Part shown: positions 43,948-53,967 of the stretch, piece by piece
Position numbering within the stretch: the first letter of the stretch is position 1
How the letters are laid out: each line of letters opens with the position of its first letter
Assembly: GCA_022539475.1 (NCBI GenBank)
Contig: VCMS01000129.1
Span: 101,351-165,350, forward strand
From: Gracilaria domingensis
Lineage: Eukaryota > Rhodophyta > Florideophyceae > Gracilariales > Gracilariaceae
Length of the DNA stretch: 64,000 nucleotides
Reading direction: 5' to 3'
Position numbers and translations under genes: made by a program
Notes under the pieces: generated by a model
Seen by the model: the letters and a program-made list of their open reading frames with translations, nothing else
Databases searched by the model: none
Told to the model about the DNA's origin: nothing

Positions 43948-45981
43948 TGTGTCCGAAAAATCTGGTTGTCCCAGAGCGGCATGGAAGTTAGCCGAGTCCT
44001 CTGCTATTTTCATGAAAAAGGCACTGGGATTTGAAGGGACGTCTGGGGTTACGGGCATTTCATCGGCGTCCGGGGTAGAGTCAGGTACGGGAATAGCATC
44101 GGTGACGTGAGGAGTATCTAAGACGTCGTCAGTTTCGTCTAGGTCTAGGAGTTCAAGGTCATCCTCGAGGACGTAGAAGGCGTTATGACGTCCTGTCCGT
44201 GACTGATTGAAGTGTCTCCGAACTCGATAAAGACGGCGGGGTTCGTTGGTGCGTGGTTTCATTGGACAGTTTCGTATGATGTGATCAGGCGAGCCGCAGC
44301 GATAACAGTTCATTTTGCCACCATTTTGTCTCCGATGGGAGCTTCGACCAGTGCGGTGGTAGTTCGGAGGATTGTGCTGTCCGAAGCGAGGATTGGTGTA
44401 GAATGCAGTATTGGGTGCGGATTCCAGAGTCGTTTCGGTGGGTCCTCGGGCTACGTGTTTCTGTAAGACACGGGCTAATGCTCTCGTGAGAGCTGAGTAG
44501 GTTGGCAACTCCTCAGTGGTGCGGTCAAGAGTCGTTAGTGCCCAGGGCTGCTTTTCGACAGCTGTGGATAATATACGACGTTTGTGATAGTCGTCCTGGA
44601 AATGAGGTGGTGCACGGGGGAAAAGGTCCTCCAATTCGTTGGTTAACTTGACAAATGTGTCGTTGAGTGAGGTGCCGGGTGCGACGAAAGTTTCGAAGCG
44701 CAATGATTCCAATTTCGCAAGGATACGTTCTTGTGCAGTTTCCCCGTGAAATTCGGAGTCGAGAATGCGCATTGCTTCATCGTAGTCGTGAACCTTGTTT
44801 TTGATACACTTGCGGTATGTTAATCGAGCTCCGCCAGTGAACAGGTTGTTCAAGTACTCAAGTGCTTCCGACTTCGTGCACTTATAGTTCTGAGCAATGT
44901 CCTCAAATAACTGGCGCTTCTCGGGCCACGAATCATCGATGGTGCCATTGTATCGGCTACTCGCGTCTTTGTATGCAGTCGAAAAGGCTGTAGCGAGTTT
45001 GTTACTACGGTCATAAGAGCCCTTACTGTCGGTTCCATTAGAGGCCTGCAAAGGGTAGTTGTTTGTTCGGTTGTTATCCTGGCTGTGATATCCGTGTGAA
45101 TTGTACACAGAGGGAGTAGCATGTCCAAACAGGGGCGCGGGCGTATTGGCATTATTGGTTATCGCTGCATTAATGTGATGCGTTGGATGTCCTTCACTGG
45201 GCAGTAGACGGTAGTCTGTTGTATTCCTTCGAAGACGAGAGGTGTACGGTTGTTCAGTAGGATTTCTTGGCTGTCTCGGATTTTCTTCTTCGAACGTTAT
45301 ACGGTGCAAAACCTGCTCTCTTTCTACCTGTTGCGGTGTTTGGTGCTCTGAATTCCGATTGAGGGTAGCTGTCCAAGATGTCGCTAGTCCTGTGGTGTTC
45401 ACCTGCTGGGCGGGTATATGGGTGATGTGCGCAGGTGGCGTTGAATGCGGTAATATGGGTTCACCATTAGGTGACATGGAGAGTGTTATCGGCCTATGCG
45501 GATCCGGAGTAATCCGATTGTAGACGATGTATTCCGCCACATTGCGTTCGTGCTGGTATTCACTGCTGTGCCACACAATACGAGCCAAGCGAAGAGCACG
45601 AGACTTTTTCTCGCCGGGAACAAATTCTGGTACTGGTATACCCAGTTTCTCGAATTTCTCCGTAAGCTTGGTGTATATGTTCGGCTTTGCACAAACCTCA
45701 GGGTGAACAAAAAGTTCGGGGGTAAAGTCCTCTTGTAGTGCAGCCACAAAGTTGCTACCGGTCAAGGCTGATGCACATCGACGAAGGCAGTCACGAACCG
45801 TTTCCACGAAACGAGTTTGCAGCTCGTTTGTGAAATTTGAACGAGGGCAGAACTGTAGCAAGTTCTCCAAGTCCGAGGGGCTTGGTTGTGCGGGCTCTCT
45901 GAAAGAAAGCGTAGCGTCACCAGTTGCTTCCACGGGATGGGGTGGAGGCGGCTCTGAATCACGCAAGTTATTTGAACTCAT
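43939..45981 (-). CDS. gag: Gag-like protein of fragment G (680 aa)
   Basis: Intact 680-codon ORF. The N-terminal half is Pro/Thr/Asn-rich; residues ~85-170 look folded. Residues ~330-500 form the helical capsid-like region (YLNNLFTGGARLTYRKC, then LDSEFHGETAQERILAKLES). A single CCHC knuckle, CYRCGSPDHIIRNC, lies near residue 565. An acidic tail follows (VLEDDLELLDLDETDD). It differs from the gag of A, B, C and F and belongs to another retroelement lineage. The stop (TTT TAA) falls in a CCTTTTTAAAAG run, and the protease continues in the -1 frame. An intact frame in an otherwise stripped element could mean recent insertion or co-option. Confidence 0.8.
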   Translation of the reverse strand: MSSNNLRDSEPPPPHPVEATGDATLSFREPAQPSPSDLENLLQFCPRSNFTNELQTRFVETVRDCLRRCASALTGSNFVAALQEDFTPELFVHPEVCAKPNIYTKLTEKFEKLGIPVPEFVPGEKKSRALRLARIVWHSSEYQHERNVAEYIVYNRITPDPHRPITLSMSPNGEPILPHSTPPAHITHIPAQQVNTTGLATSWTATLNRNSEHQTPQQVEREQVLHRITFEEENPRQPRNPTEQPYTSRLRRNTTDYRLLPSEGHPTHHINAAITNNANTPAPLFGHATPSVYNSHGYHSQDNNRTNNYPLQASNGTDSKGSYDRSNKLATAFSTAYKDASSRYNGTIDDSWPEKRQLFEDIAQNYKCTKSEALEYLNNLFTGGARLTYRKCIKNKVHDYDEAMRILDSEFHGETAQERILAKLESLRFETFVAPGTSLNDTFVKLTNELEDLFPRAPPHFQDDYHKRRILSTAVEKQPWALTTLDRTTEELPTYSALTRALARVLQKHVARGPTETTLESAPNTAFYTNPRFGQHNPPNYHRTGRSSHRRQNGGKMNCYRCGSPDHIIRNCPMKPRTNEPRRLYRVRRHFNQSRTGRHNAFYVLEDDLELLDLDETDDVLDTPHVTDAIPVPDSTPDADEMPVTPDVPSNPSAFFMKIAEDSANFHAALGQPDFSDTPF

Positions 45982-46244
45982 CGTGAGTAGCTCGTTCTCG
46001 AGCTGATTCGCGAATATCGCTCCGCAGAAGAGCTGGAGAATGTGTCACGTAACTCACCACAAACCGCGTAGGACTGTGTCAACTACGAGGCAAGTGTGGT
46101 ATGTGTTACGAAGTTACTAGCCTTTACGAAGAGGGGTGTAGGAAAGTAGATGGGTCCTACAAGTAGGGTTGATGACAACTGACGACCTTTCAGACGCGTG
46201 ACCGTTAGTAGTCGAATTGTAAGTCCTTCGGTCACGTGTGGTTC

Positions 46245-46833
46245 ATCAGGCGCGCGCGCTTGCGCGAGGCGGCGCGCCGCGGCGCGCCGCGGCGCGCCGC
46301 GGCGGGCGCGCGCAGCGCGCGCGCTGTAAAGGGCGCGCGCGCGGCGAAAATATCTTGGCGCGCCGCCGCGGCTGCGCGCGGCCGCCACCGCTTGCGCGCG
46401 CGACATCTGCTCAGCGGGTGCGCTGGTTAAACGTTGACCGCTCCGCCGTTGTGCTGCACGTTCGCGCGCGAATGTTCTCCGTCCGCCGCCGCCGTCAGGG
46501 TGCCGGCCGACGAATCGTTGCGATGCATGTGTTCATTTACAGCGCGCGCCGTCGAATCTGCCATTGCTCAGCGCGGCCGCGCGCCGCCGCGCGCCGCGCG
46601 TGCAGCCGTGGGACATGAGCGGCGCAGCGCAGACGCGGCGCGGCCGCGCGCGCGGCCGCGCGCGGCCGCCGGTTTCCGCGCGCGGGCGCATGCCTCGCTG
46701 CCAATTGGCGCTCGGCGCGCGCGCAAAAATAAAAAACGGCCGCAACGTTTGTTGTCATGGTGGTTGCTTTTTATAAGCGCACATCAAAACGCGGCACGAC
46801 ATCACAGATACATTTCTGCTCTCCTCCGTCACC
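46245..46833 (+). other. GC-rich intergenic region with a TATA-like promoter near its right end
   Basis: CGCG-dense DNA to about 46735. It then changes to CAAAAATAAAAAACGG and a TTTTTATAAGC box near 46768-46778, followed about 55 bases later by an ATG in a strong context at 46834. Confidence 0.45.
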
Positions 46834-46941
46834 ATGACGCAACGCGCCGTTCCGTACGTGCCTCTCGAACCGGCTTCGCTACCTCTGCACTGCGCACCTA
46901 CAGAACCACCCACGCGCATCCGCCTCGTCTATGTGACCTAG
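46834..46941 (+). CDS. possible small ORF or first exon (35 aa)
   Basis: ATG in a CACCATGA context downstream of a TATA-like box. The product starts MTQRAVPYVPLEPAS and is Pro/Leu/Thr-rich. It stops at TAG 46939-46941, ten bases before the end of the convergent MYDGF-like gene. It may be a tiny gene, a first exon whose continuation I cannot see, or chance. No family is recognised. Confidence 0.3.
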   Translation: MTQRAVPYVPLEPASLPLHCAPTEPPTRIRLVYVT

Positions 46942-46950
46942 CCCGCCGAC

Positions 46951-47663
46951 TCAGGAAACAACCATCGACTTGAGATGAATGCGCCGAATCGTGCCACCCG
47001 ACCACTCGTGTGAATTCTGCACGCACTCGCCGTCGCGCACAAAGTTGTCCGCCTCCATCTCACCATCGTTGTCATGCACGATCGCCTCCACAATCTCGCT
47101 GAGTCATCCGTTGTTTTCGTCATTTTGCGCAAAAAAAGAAACGCACACCCCACCGCCAGGTCAGCCGCGCAGCCGATTTCGCGCCGCGTCATGAGTCCGC
47201 GCATGAACGCTCCGCTACACTACACTACACACTTACCTCGTTCCCAGCGTCGTCTTGAATTTGGTGAACATCAGATACGTTTCGGCGCCGCCCTTGCGCG
47301 ATATCTCGCACTCGAGCTCACCGCTTGTGGCGTCTCCCCACACGGTGCCGACCCATTGCTTGGTCACGCATCCGCAAAAGTCAGCCAGCCGTTTGTTGGT
47401 TGTGGTTGTGTGCCTGCTTACATTTTCGTACACAAAAAAAGAAAAAAACTTACCTCCACAGTGGCGCCGCTCGAGTCCCATTCGAATACGCAGTTTGAAG
47501 ATGCGATCGGCGGCGTGTCCAGCGCGATTTGTATGCGCCCAGCCTTGTTCGGCACCACCTTGAACTCGACGCGAGACTCCTTACAAGCGACAGCGCCGAA
47601 CAGCGCGCACCAAATCACGCTGATCCGCAGCGCCGTCAGCGCAGCGCGCGCGCGACAACGCAT
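46951..47663 (-). CDS. MYDGF/UPF0556 family secreted protein, three exons (159 aa)
   Basis: Exons on the minus strand are 47663-47454, 47358-47237 and 47098-46951. Introns are 95 and 138 bases, GTAAGT...AG in both cases, and the joined frame is open to TGA at 46951-46953. The product begins with a signal peptide (MRCRARAALTALRISVIWCA, then LFGAVA). It matches myeloid-derived growth factor along the chain: CVFEWDSSGAT crosses the first splice into VEQWVG, then ELECEIS, YLMFTKFKTTLGT and a final IHLKSMVVS strand. The two Cys (residues 58 and 87) keep the 29-residue spacing of the disulfide in the human protein. The C-terminus ends VVS without an ER-retention tetrapeptide, so it is probably secreted. 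The molecular role in a non-animal is unknown. Confidence 0.83.
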
Positions 47664-47689
47664 GTCGTCACTGTAATCCGCAATTCAAC

Positions 47690-47692
47690 GAT

Positions 47693-47744
<52 letters not shown>

Positions 47745-47745
47745 G
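47690..47745 (+). repeat. (GCG)n microsatellite
   Basis: About 17 uninterrupted GCG triplets, just upstream of the start of the MYDGF-like gene (about 30 bases before its ATG on the minus strand), so probably in its 5' leader or promoter. Confidence 0.85.
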
Positions 47746-50700
47746 ACGCGGCGCGAGGCGGCGCGATCTGTTTGGCAACTCGCGCAAGCGGCGCGGCGAC
47801 CGCACAGCACAGCCCGGCGCGTTTCTGCGCCGCGCGCGTGTGGCGTGCCACAGCGTATAATTTTTTGGCGCTTTTTCGTCGAGTTGATTGGCATGCTCTC
47901 AAAAACGGAGCGCGTTCGCACGTACTCGCTGTAATCAGTCGCAGGCGCAGAGGCGGCTCTTGAATTTGCTACAAACACAACGCCGCAGCCGCTGTTTTGC
48001 AAAAAGAGCCTGCTCAGTCAATCAATCACCGCCCCACTCTCTCTGCTGCTCGAGTCCAACCCTCAGCGTCATTTCGCTTCCCAGCTCCAAACTTATCAGT
48101 GCATCAGCACAGTCACACCGAGTCCTCCACTGCGGCCTCAACGTGAAATGTAAAATTATAATGCGTTGGGAGCTTCTTTTCCCAACCTTGCGTGTTGCGT
48201 ATGCAACAAAACAAACATCCAACAGTGGTCCATCACACAAAATGCTGCAGCACACGTCGCGTATGATGATCATACGCTAATGTTGCCTATAGTTCAAACA
48301 TACAATTTCTCCATGCAATCTATGTCATGCAAATCCAGGCGTATTACTAGTAACCCCGCATATTGTATCTTAAAAGATACTAACAGACGGCCGTGCAGAC
48401 GATGTAGTGGCCGTTGCGAGACTACACTGTAGTCGCTCCAAGTTGGCGATACTTCCAGTCTAGATACTCAATGTGAGTGTTATGCATGCGCCCGAAGGGC
48501 AAACGTCTGCATCGCGCCGTCACGGAGATAACAACGAAGGCATCACAACGTAGTGCTGAAACGCAACAGCTGCAAATTGCTCTCTCGCCTAGTTGCTGCC
48601 CCGGGCCGCTGAGCCAAGCCCACCGGCCCCCTTTATTAAGTTTTTTGGAGCCGCTGCAGCGCCCCCCAAGGTGCGGCGCAGGTCGAAGCGCCTCTCGCAG
48701 GCGCGGATTGCGCTGGCTCTTGACGGAGCAGATGTGCTGCGCTTGTGCGTGGCCAGCGTGCTAGCCCCCACTTTCAACGCCCTCTTTCTTTCCCAGAACG
48801 ATCTTGAGCAGCGCTTTAATAGAAAAACGCCACGAACGCGGCATATAAAACATGAAACGTCAGAATACCAATTGACCAAAGAAAAGCAACCAAAATCTCC
48901 ACGCACGACCAAAACATCTCGATCGCATCAACTTATCTCTTTCTTGTAAACTGCAATATTCAGTGCTTGTCCCAGCTCCAAAATGCATTGGAGTGTATAG
49001 CAGTTTTGACGACGAAGCGGGCTCGCACAACGTAAACGCTTATATGCAAGAGTGTGGAACAAGTAATATTCTCTTTCAAGAAGCACAGAAGCGTGAAACA
49101 AAATTGTCCGTGCTTCTCATGCCTGCGTTCGCTTTGCTGCATCTTATCATTTACAAATTCATATTTTTGGGAGTAGTTCATTTTTCGCTAGCAAGTCAAA
49201 ACATCACGTAGAGGTTTAGGATCTTTCTCTACAAAGAAGAAAGAACCAAACAAAGCAGGCCTTGGAACACACGGCAAAGCAGGTAATAAGAACGATTCAG
49301 ACTTTCTCGGCAAGCCAGAACAGTGAAGTAAAAATTTTTGCTAGTACCCCTGGTGAAGCAATCTGAAGAAAAAGGAAGACGAAAGAAGACAGGTGGATTT
49401 GTGCAGCCGCGAAAAATGATTGTGGAACTACTTGAAGAAAACCTGCGCCTTATTACATAAGGACCAGACATGTACAAATTTTAAACGTATAACAAAAGAA
49501 TTTAAAATAAAATAAGCGGGATATTCTAAATATTAAAAACCAATCTGATACAACCATTTTTCACGTGTCTTTCTCTTGTCTTCGCTCCAGAAGCGACAAA
49601 AACACGCCGGACATGAACATTTTAATTAAGGATTTCTTCCTTAAACGCTAAGCCCTTGAATCCAGCCCGTTTCTTATATTCAAACTAAAAGCAAAACCTT
49701 ATTATGTGCACATGAAACCGTTCAACCCGCGACCAGTGCTCTACTATCCACTTTTCTGAAATGACTGCAAAACATGTGAAGCAGACTCACACCCTGCCGC
49801 TTTTACTGCTCTGAAAGCAGACGCGTCACGCAGCTTTACACACTCAATCTTTTATACCACAAAGAACTATTCTAAACGCTGCACCATATTTTCATCAAAC
49901 TATTCCAGCAGAAACCATATCTCTGAAAATCTTGGTCAAGGATGCTCAGCCTATGGCCCTAAAGCTTCATATTTCTGATTTTCTGCAGACCTTTATGAGA
50001 ATGTTTGTTCCCTTGACTCAGATGTATTTTTGTTTGACGAAATTGTTCATATGAGCACAAAACAATTTGATGCGCCATAACAACTAACAACTATCAATTT
50101 TTCGTCTCTATGCCTTTTTGATTGTAAACAAGAATATGTAAAAAGTCATGTAATCCGCGCAGACCAAGATTTAACACAAGTAAAACAAATTCTCTATGTT
50201 TCTAGATTTATTAAGCACATACAATGACGTAAGTTTTGGTAGGGTTCAATAACGTGTAAACCACATTTTTCGTTACCAACCAAAACGGCGCGGGTTACGA
50301 CTAACCCAAAAAGAGAAACACAAAAAATGCCGGAAAGACCCAGCCTAAACGGCAAAAAATAATCCGTAGCTCATTGATAAATACAACAGCCGCCCAACAA
50401 AAGTGAAGCACCACGGCCTGTTCCAATGTTAACGCCAAAACCAACAACCGACAACAGAGACGCAAACTAAGTTGCTCGTAGATGCACCGCATGTTTTACG
50501 TTCGTAGGTAGAACAAGAACGTAGAAACGATAAAAAAACCTTTGCCGTGTGCACACGAGCACAACAAAAGACCACACACTACAACTTCAACAAACAGGCC
50601 GAAAGACCAAACCGTCCGCAAGGAGAAAAAAAAAAGAGATAGAAAAGGTTTATTGCAGGGAAGCAAAGACGGTGCGAGAGAGAAGTGGGGATGCCAAAGA

Positions 50701-51057
50701 AAAGAGTCAACAACAAAGGTGGAGAGGGATAAGAGAGAGTTTAGTAATCGTTGTCAGAGAATAAGCTGTTTGCCGAAGGTGAGTTGGCGACGAACGTCTG
50801 ACTGAATTCGGGGGTTTATATAGACATAAGCAGCTCGCAAATTCTTTGCAAGTAAACCCTAGTATTTAGGTCACCAACGCTTGGGCTCCATCCTGTCTTA
50901 CCATGGGGTACGCCCATTGCGTGTGTTTCTAGCAACTCAAATAATACTTCGTAGCCAGATTGTAATTTTAGGGTATCCGCTTCCCATAATTATCTGTCGC
51001 TTCTTCTTCCCTCTGTCGTTGTGGCGCCTAGCTCTTCGCCACCTCTACAGATTTGAG
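47746..51057. other. no confidently supported gene; promoter of the 51058 gene at its end
   Basis: Composition falls from GC-rich to AT-rich by about 48.1 kb. Short ORFs near 48166-48430 and 48593-48949 lack recognisable features. From 49.2 to 50.5 kb only AT-rich sequence is seen. A TTTATATAGAC box near 50815-50825 lies about 235 bases before the next start codon and is a plausible TATA box. Confidence 0.45.
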
Positions 51058-51492
51058 ATGACCGACGCAACAAAATACATTCGCGACCTTACGGATGACG
51101 AGAGTGATAATTCAGATGTACCTCCTTTGCGCGCCACCGTAATCGATTATGAGGCGAAGGAGGGTTCGGGAACCGATACAGAAAGTTGGATGCACGAGGG
51201 TGAGGATGACCGATATGTCCCTCCCATACCGCCTTGTCTGAAGTCTCTCATTGAGAAATTCGAAGAGCTCCTGGGTGATATTATTACAGGGGAGATCGAA
51301 ATCGACGTCAGTTTGCTGGAAGTGCATGCCATGGTGCCTAACCTGCCATATAACTATATGCGCGGTCTGGTTAGTGGTGCCGGTCTTTACCGGAAAATGT
51401 GTCCCAAAGTTTCTCCTTCCAACGACTTAGCCTCGAAAATCTACAATGTACTGAAGACCCAATATGCGTGCTGTTTGTTAATGGTGCACTGA
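51058..51492 (+). CDS. orphan acidic protein, 144 aa
   Basis: Single-exon ORF starting at the first in-frame ATG (TTTGAGATGA). The N-terminal 60 residues are acidic and Ser/Asp-rich (RDLTDDESDNSDVPP), likely disordered. The C-terminal 80 residues look folded: a helix KSLIEKFEELLGDIITGEIE, then VSLLEVHAMVPNLPYNYMRG and a final basic/hydrophobic helix ending CCLLMVH. There is no signal peptide, transmembrane segment or known motif. A TATA-like box lies upstream. Function unknown; a repeat-derived ORF cannot be excluded. Confidence 0.5.
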   Translation: MTDATKYIRDLTDDESDNSDVPPLRATVIDYEAKEGSGTDTESWMHEGEDDRYVPPIPPCLKSLIEKFEELLGDIITGEIEIDVSLLEVHAMVPNLPYNYMRGLVSGAGLYRKMCPKVSPSNDLASKIYNVLKTQYACCLLMVH

Positions 51493-52559
51493 GCTGTTTT
51501 TGTCCTTTCCTGATGTGTCCCGTTACTGCAGAATCAATCATAGTAAACCACTGTTGTGGATAACCTTTTCTTTAAGACCTCTGTAGTACGGCGGCCATGA
51601 GCTTGACTACAGACAGAAGCGCGGCACTTGGCGTGGCGACGGCCGCTCAGCAGTGATGCAGGCGTCGTCGACTTTGCCGCCCGCCGACGATGCGGAGGCA
51701 GGGACGCTCTAATAGGGCACCCTTCTTTCGGTAGAGGCGGTTCGCGGCAGCCCCACAGAGCGGCTCAACCACGCCCAGCAGCGAGCGCAGACGGCGGCCA
51801 TTATAGCATCCGAAACCACTATATCGAACGACGGCAGCGAGCGACGGTTCTACGATCACTTCGACCATCACTTGCGACACCCCAGTACCGAGCAGTGAGC
51901 GACAGTTCAACCATTACCACCATCAGTTCCACGCACGAGTACCGTTCGCACCAGCTGCAGCAACCAAGAATGTCCTTATACTACCGTAGATTCTTCGGTG
52001 CGCGGTGGCACTCGGCGACGCGTAATATGACGCGCTGCACCAATCATTATATTGACACGCGGCGGCGTCCGCGCAAGCCACGGTACTGCCGTCACAGCAA
52101 AGTCTTCCTTTCCACAGCATCCTCCCGGTCCCGCTCTAACACAGCCCTTGTAAGCCAAGCTTCCGTGTGCTTCGGCGATTGTGGCGTCCTGGGGGGGGGG
52201 AAGGAGGGCGCGGCCCGCAGCGAGGCGCGACGCTAGCAGTTGCCGTGCGGATGCTGGGGGCGGGCTTGGGAGTGGAGGCAGCTTATATCCCCGGAGATGC
52301 CTGCGGAGATACAAAAAAATCGTCCGGGAGTGCCCCCGGACACCTCCTGCAATCCACCTCCCCTGCCACACATCCGGCCTGATCAGATCCGCCTCGACAT
52401 GAGTAATAGATTTTGTGAAAGCGTTTCTGATTGGGGTGTCCTCGCACGCCCTGGGACACGGCTCGCCAAATTTTTTTTAAATCTCCGAAAGGAGATAAGT
52501 GAAGCGCAGCGTGGAACCTGCGCTTCCGTCGTCCCTTCTTTGCCTCGCGTAGCCGCCGC
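51493..52559. other. no supported gene
   Basis: Mixed composition with a G10 run near 52191-52200. Open frames here are short or compositionally biased. Confidence 0.4.
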
Positions 52560-52870
52560 CGCGCCACGTTGGCGTGACAACGGTGAAATATTGAAACGCG
52601 CGTCGCGTCGCGCTGGCGTGACGCCGCAGAGACAAAATGAAGCACGGGTCGCGCCGCGCTGGCGCTACGCCGCAGAGACGAATTGGAGCGCGTCGTGCCG
52701 CACTGGCGCGACGCCGCACAGAAGAATTTGAGCGCGCGTCGCGCCAAGCTGGCGTGACGGCGCCAAAGAATTCGAACGCGCGTCGAGCCACACTGGCGCG
52801 ACGCTGCAGAGACGAAATGGAGCGCGGGTCGCGCTGCCCTGGCGCGACGCCGCAGAGACGAATTGGAGCG
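52560..52870 (+). repeat. GC-rich minisatellite, about 45-bp unit, ~7 copies
   Basis: Each unit reads roughly GAATTGGAGCGCG, GTCGCGCC, CTGGCGCGACGCCGC and AGAGAC, with period 44-46. Because the period is close to a multiple of three and stop-poor, long frames stay open on the minus strand in all phases; they are artefacts. Confidence 0.8.
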
Positions 52871-53967
52871 TCGCCACGCAAGGAAGCTTTGCTGACGCCG
52901 CGCTGCCACGCAAAGAAGCGTCGCCGCCGCCGCGGCGCTTCGCGGGCAAGGACAGAAGGAAGCGCCGCGCCGCCATGCAGAGAAGCGTCGCCGCCTCCGC
53001 GCCGCCACGATAAACACGTACATAACTGAATGAACAAAGGTACTAGCTTTCACTGGATGCAAGTCAGACGCATCATTGTCAGAAGGCTAAGTGCAGGAGT
53101 GCCCTCGCATGAACAAACAGGATGGCTGCAACATTTGATCATGCACGAATATGCAAGACCATCGGCTTTTAGCCATGTTGGCATGTGATGTACGACGAGA
53201 TAGGATCAAACCGATAAAATGGCAAACATGGGCAACACCCGAAGAACCCCTGGGTGATCAACCAACCAGATCAACAGCAACCAACCACCGACCTGCATAA
53301 CGGAGAACCGTACGTCAGCATCACTACATGCTATGAATGATGAGCAGCACTAGGCCATTTACGACTAGACGGTGAGCAAGTTACAACTTAGGGTATACGA
53401 ACTACAAGAATTGTAGATATAAACCGACGAGTTCGAGGCTTCGCAGCCAACTTGACTCGGGCAGACCACTTCCTCCCTTACGACGACCCCCAGTCCTCTC
53501 TCTTCCCTTTCCCTCTCTGTCGTCGACCCTCTTTTTTGGCATCCCCATTTCCCTTTAGCACGGTCTGTGCTTCCCTGCCATCAACCTTTTCCTCCGCCTT
53601 TTTCTTTCTCCCTACGGACGGCTCGGTCTCCTGCCCTCCCCTTCCTGAAGTTGTAGTGTGCTGCGCTCCGTTGGGCTCGTGTGCACACTGCGACGGTTTT
53701 CATCGTACCGACGTCCTTGTTCCACCCACGAATTTGGGACGTGGGGTGCATCTCCTAGCTACTTGGCCTGTGTCTCTGTCGTCGGTTATTGGTTTCGACG
53801 TGAACATTGAGACAGGCCGTATTGCTCCAGTTCTGTTGTTCGGCTGTTTCGTTTATCGCTGAGCTACCGTATTATCTTTCGCCTTTTAGGCTGGTACTCT
53901 CGGGCATTTCTTGTGTGGCTCTTTCTGGGTTTGTCACCACCCGCGCCGTTCCGTCTGATTACGGAAA
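52871..53967 (+). other. gene-free stretch; right part probably the leader of gag relic F
   Basis: Ordinary sequence to about 53.45 kb, then a pyrimidine-rich stretch (CTTTCCCTCTCTGTCG-like) leading to the gag start. An LTR and primer-binding site for F could not be identified with confidence. Confidence 0.35.

Larger units (their letters stand above)
43370..46244 (-). mobile_element. retroelement fragment G: leader, gag and truncated protease in the GC island
   Basis: A block of ordinary GC content with sharp edges against CGCG-rich DNA on both sides. On the minus strand it holds a ~260-base leader, an intact gag and the first part of a retropepsin. RT, RNase H and integrase are absent, and no LTR was recognised at either edge. 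It lies 383 bases upstream of the TFIIIC start codon and on the same strand. Confidence 0.75.

Noticed and set aside
47361-47420. Alternative acceptors (TAAG and GCAG near 47410-47420) for the first intron of the MYDGF-like gene
   Set aside because: They put exon 2 out of frame and give an early stop, whereas the AAG at 47360 keeps the frame and restores the conserved EQW.
52283-53062. 259-codon open frame on the minus strand, with long frames in the other phases too
   Set aside because: It is the 45-bp minisatellite read through; all phases stay open because the repeat lacks stops.
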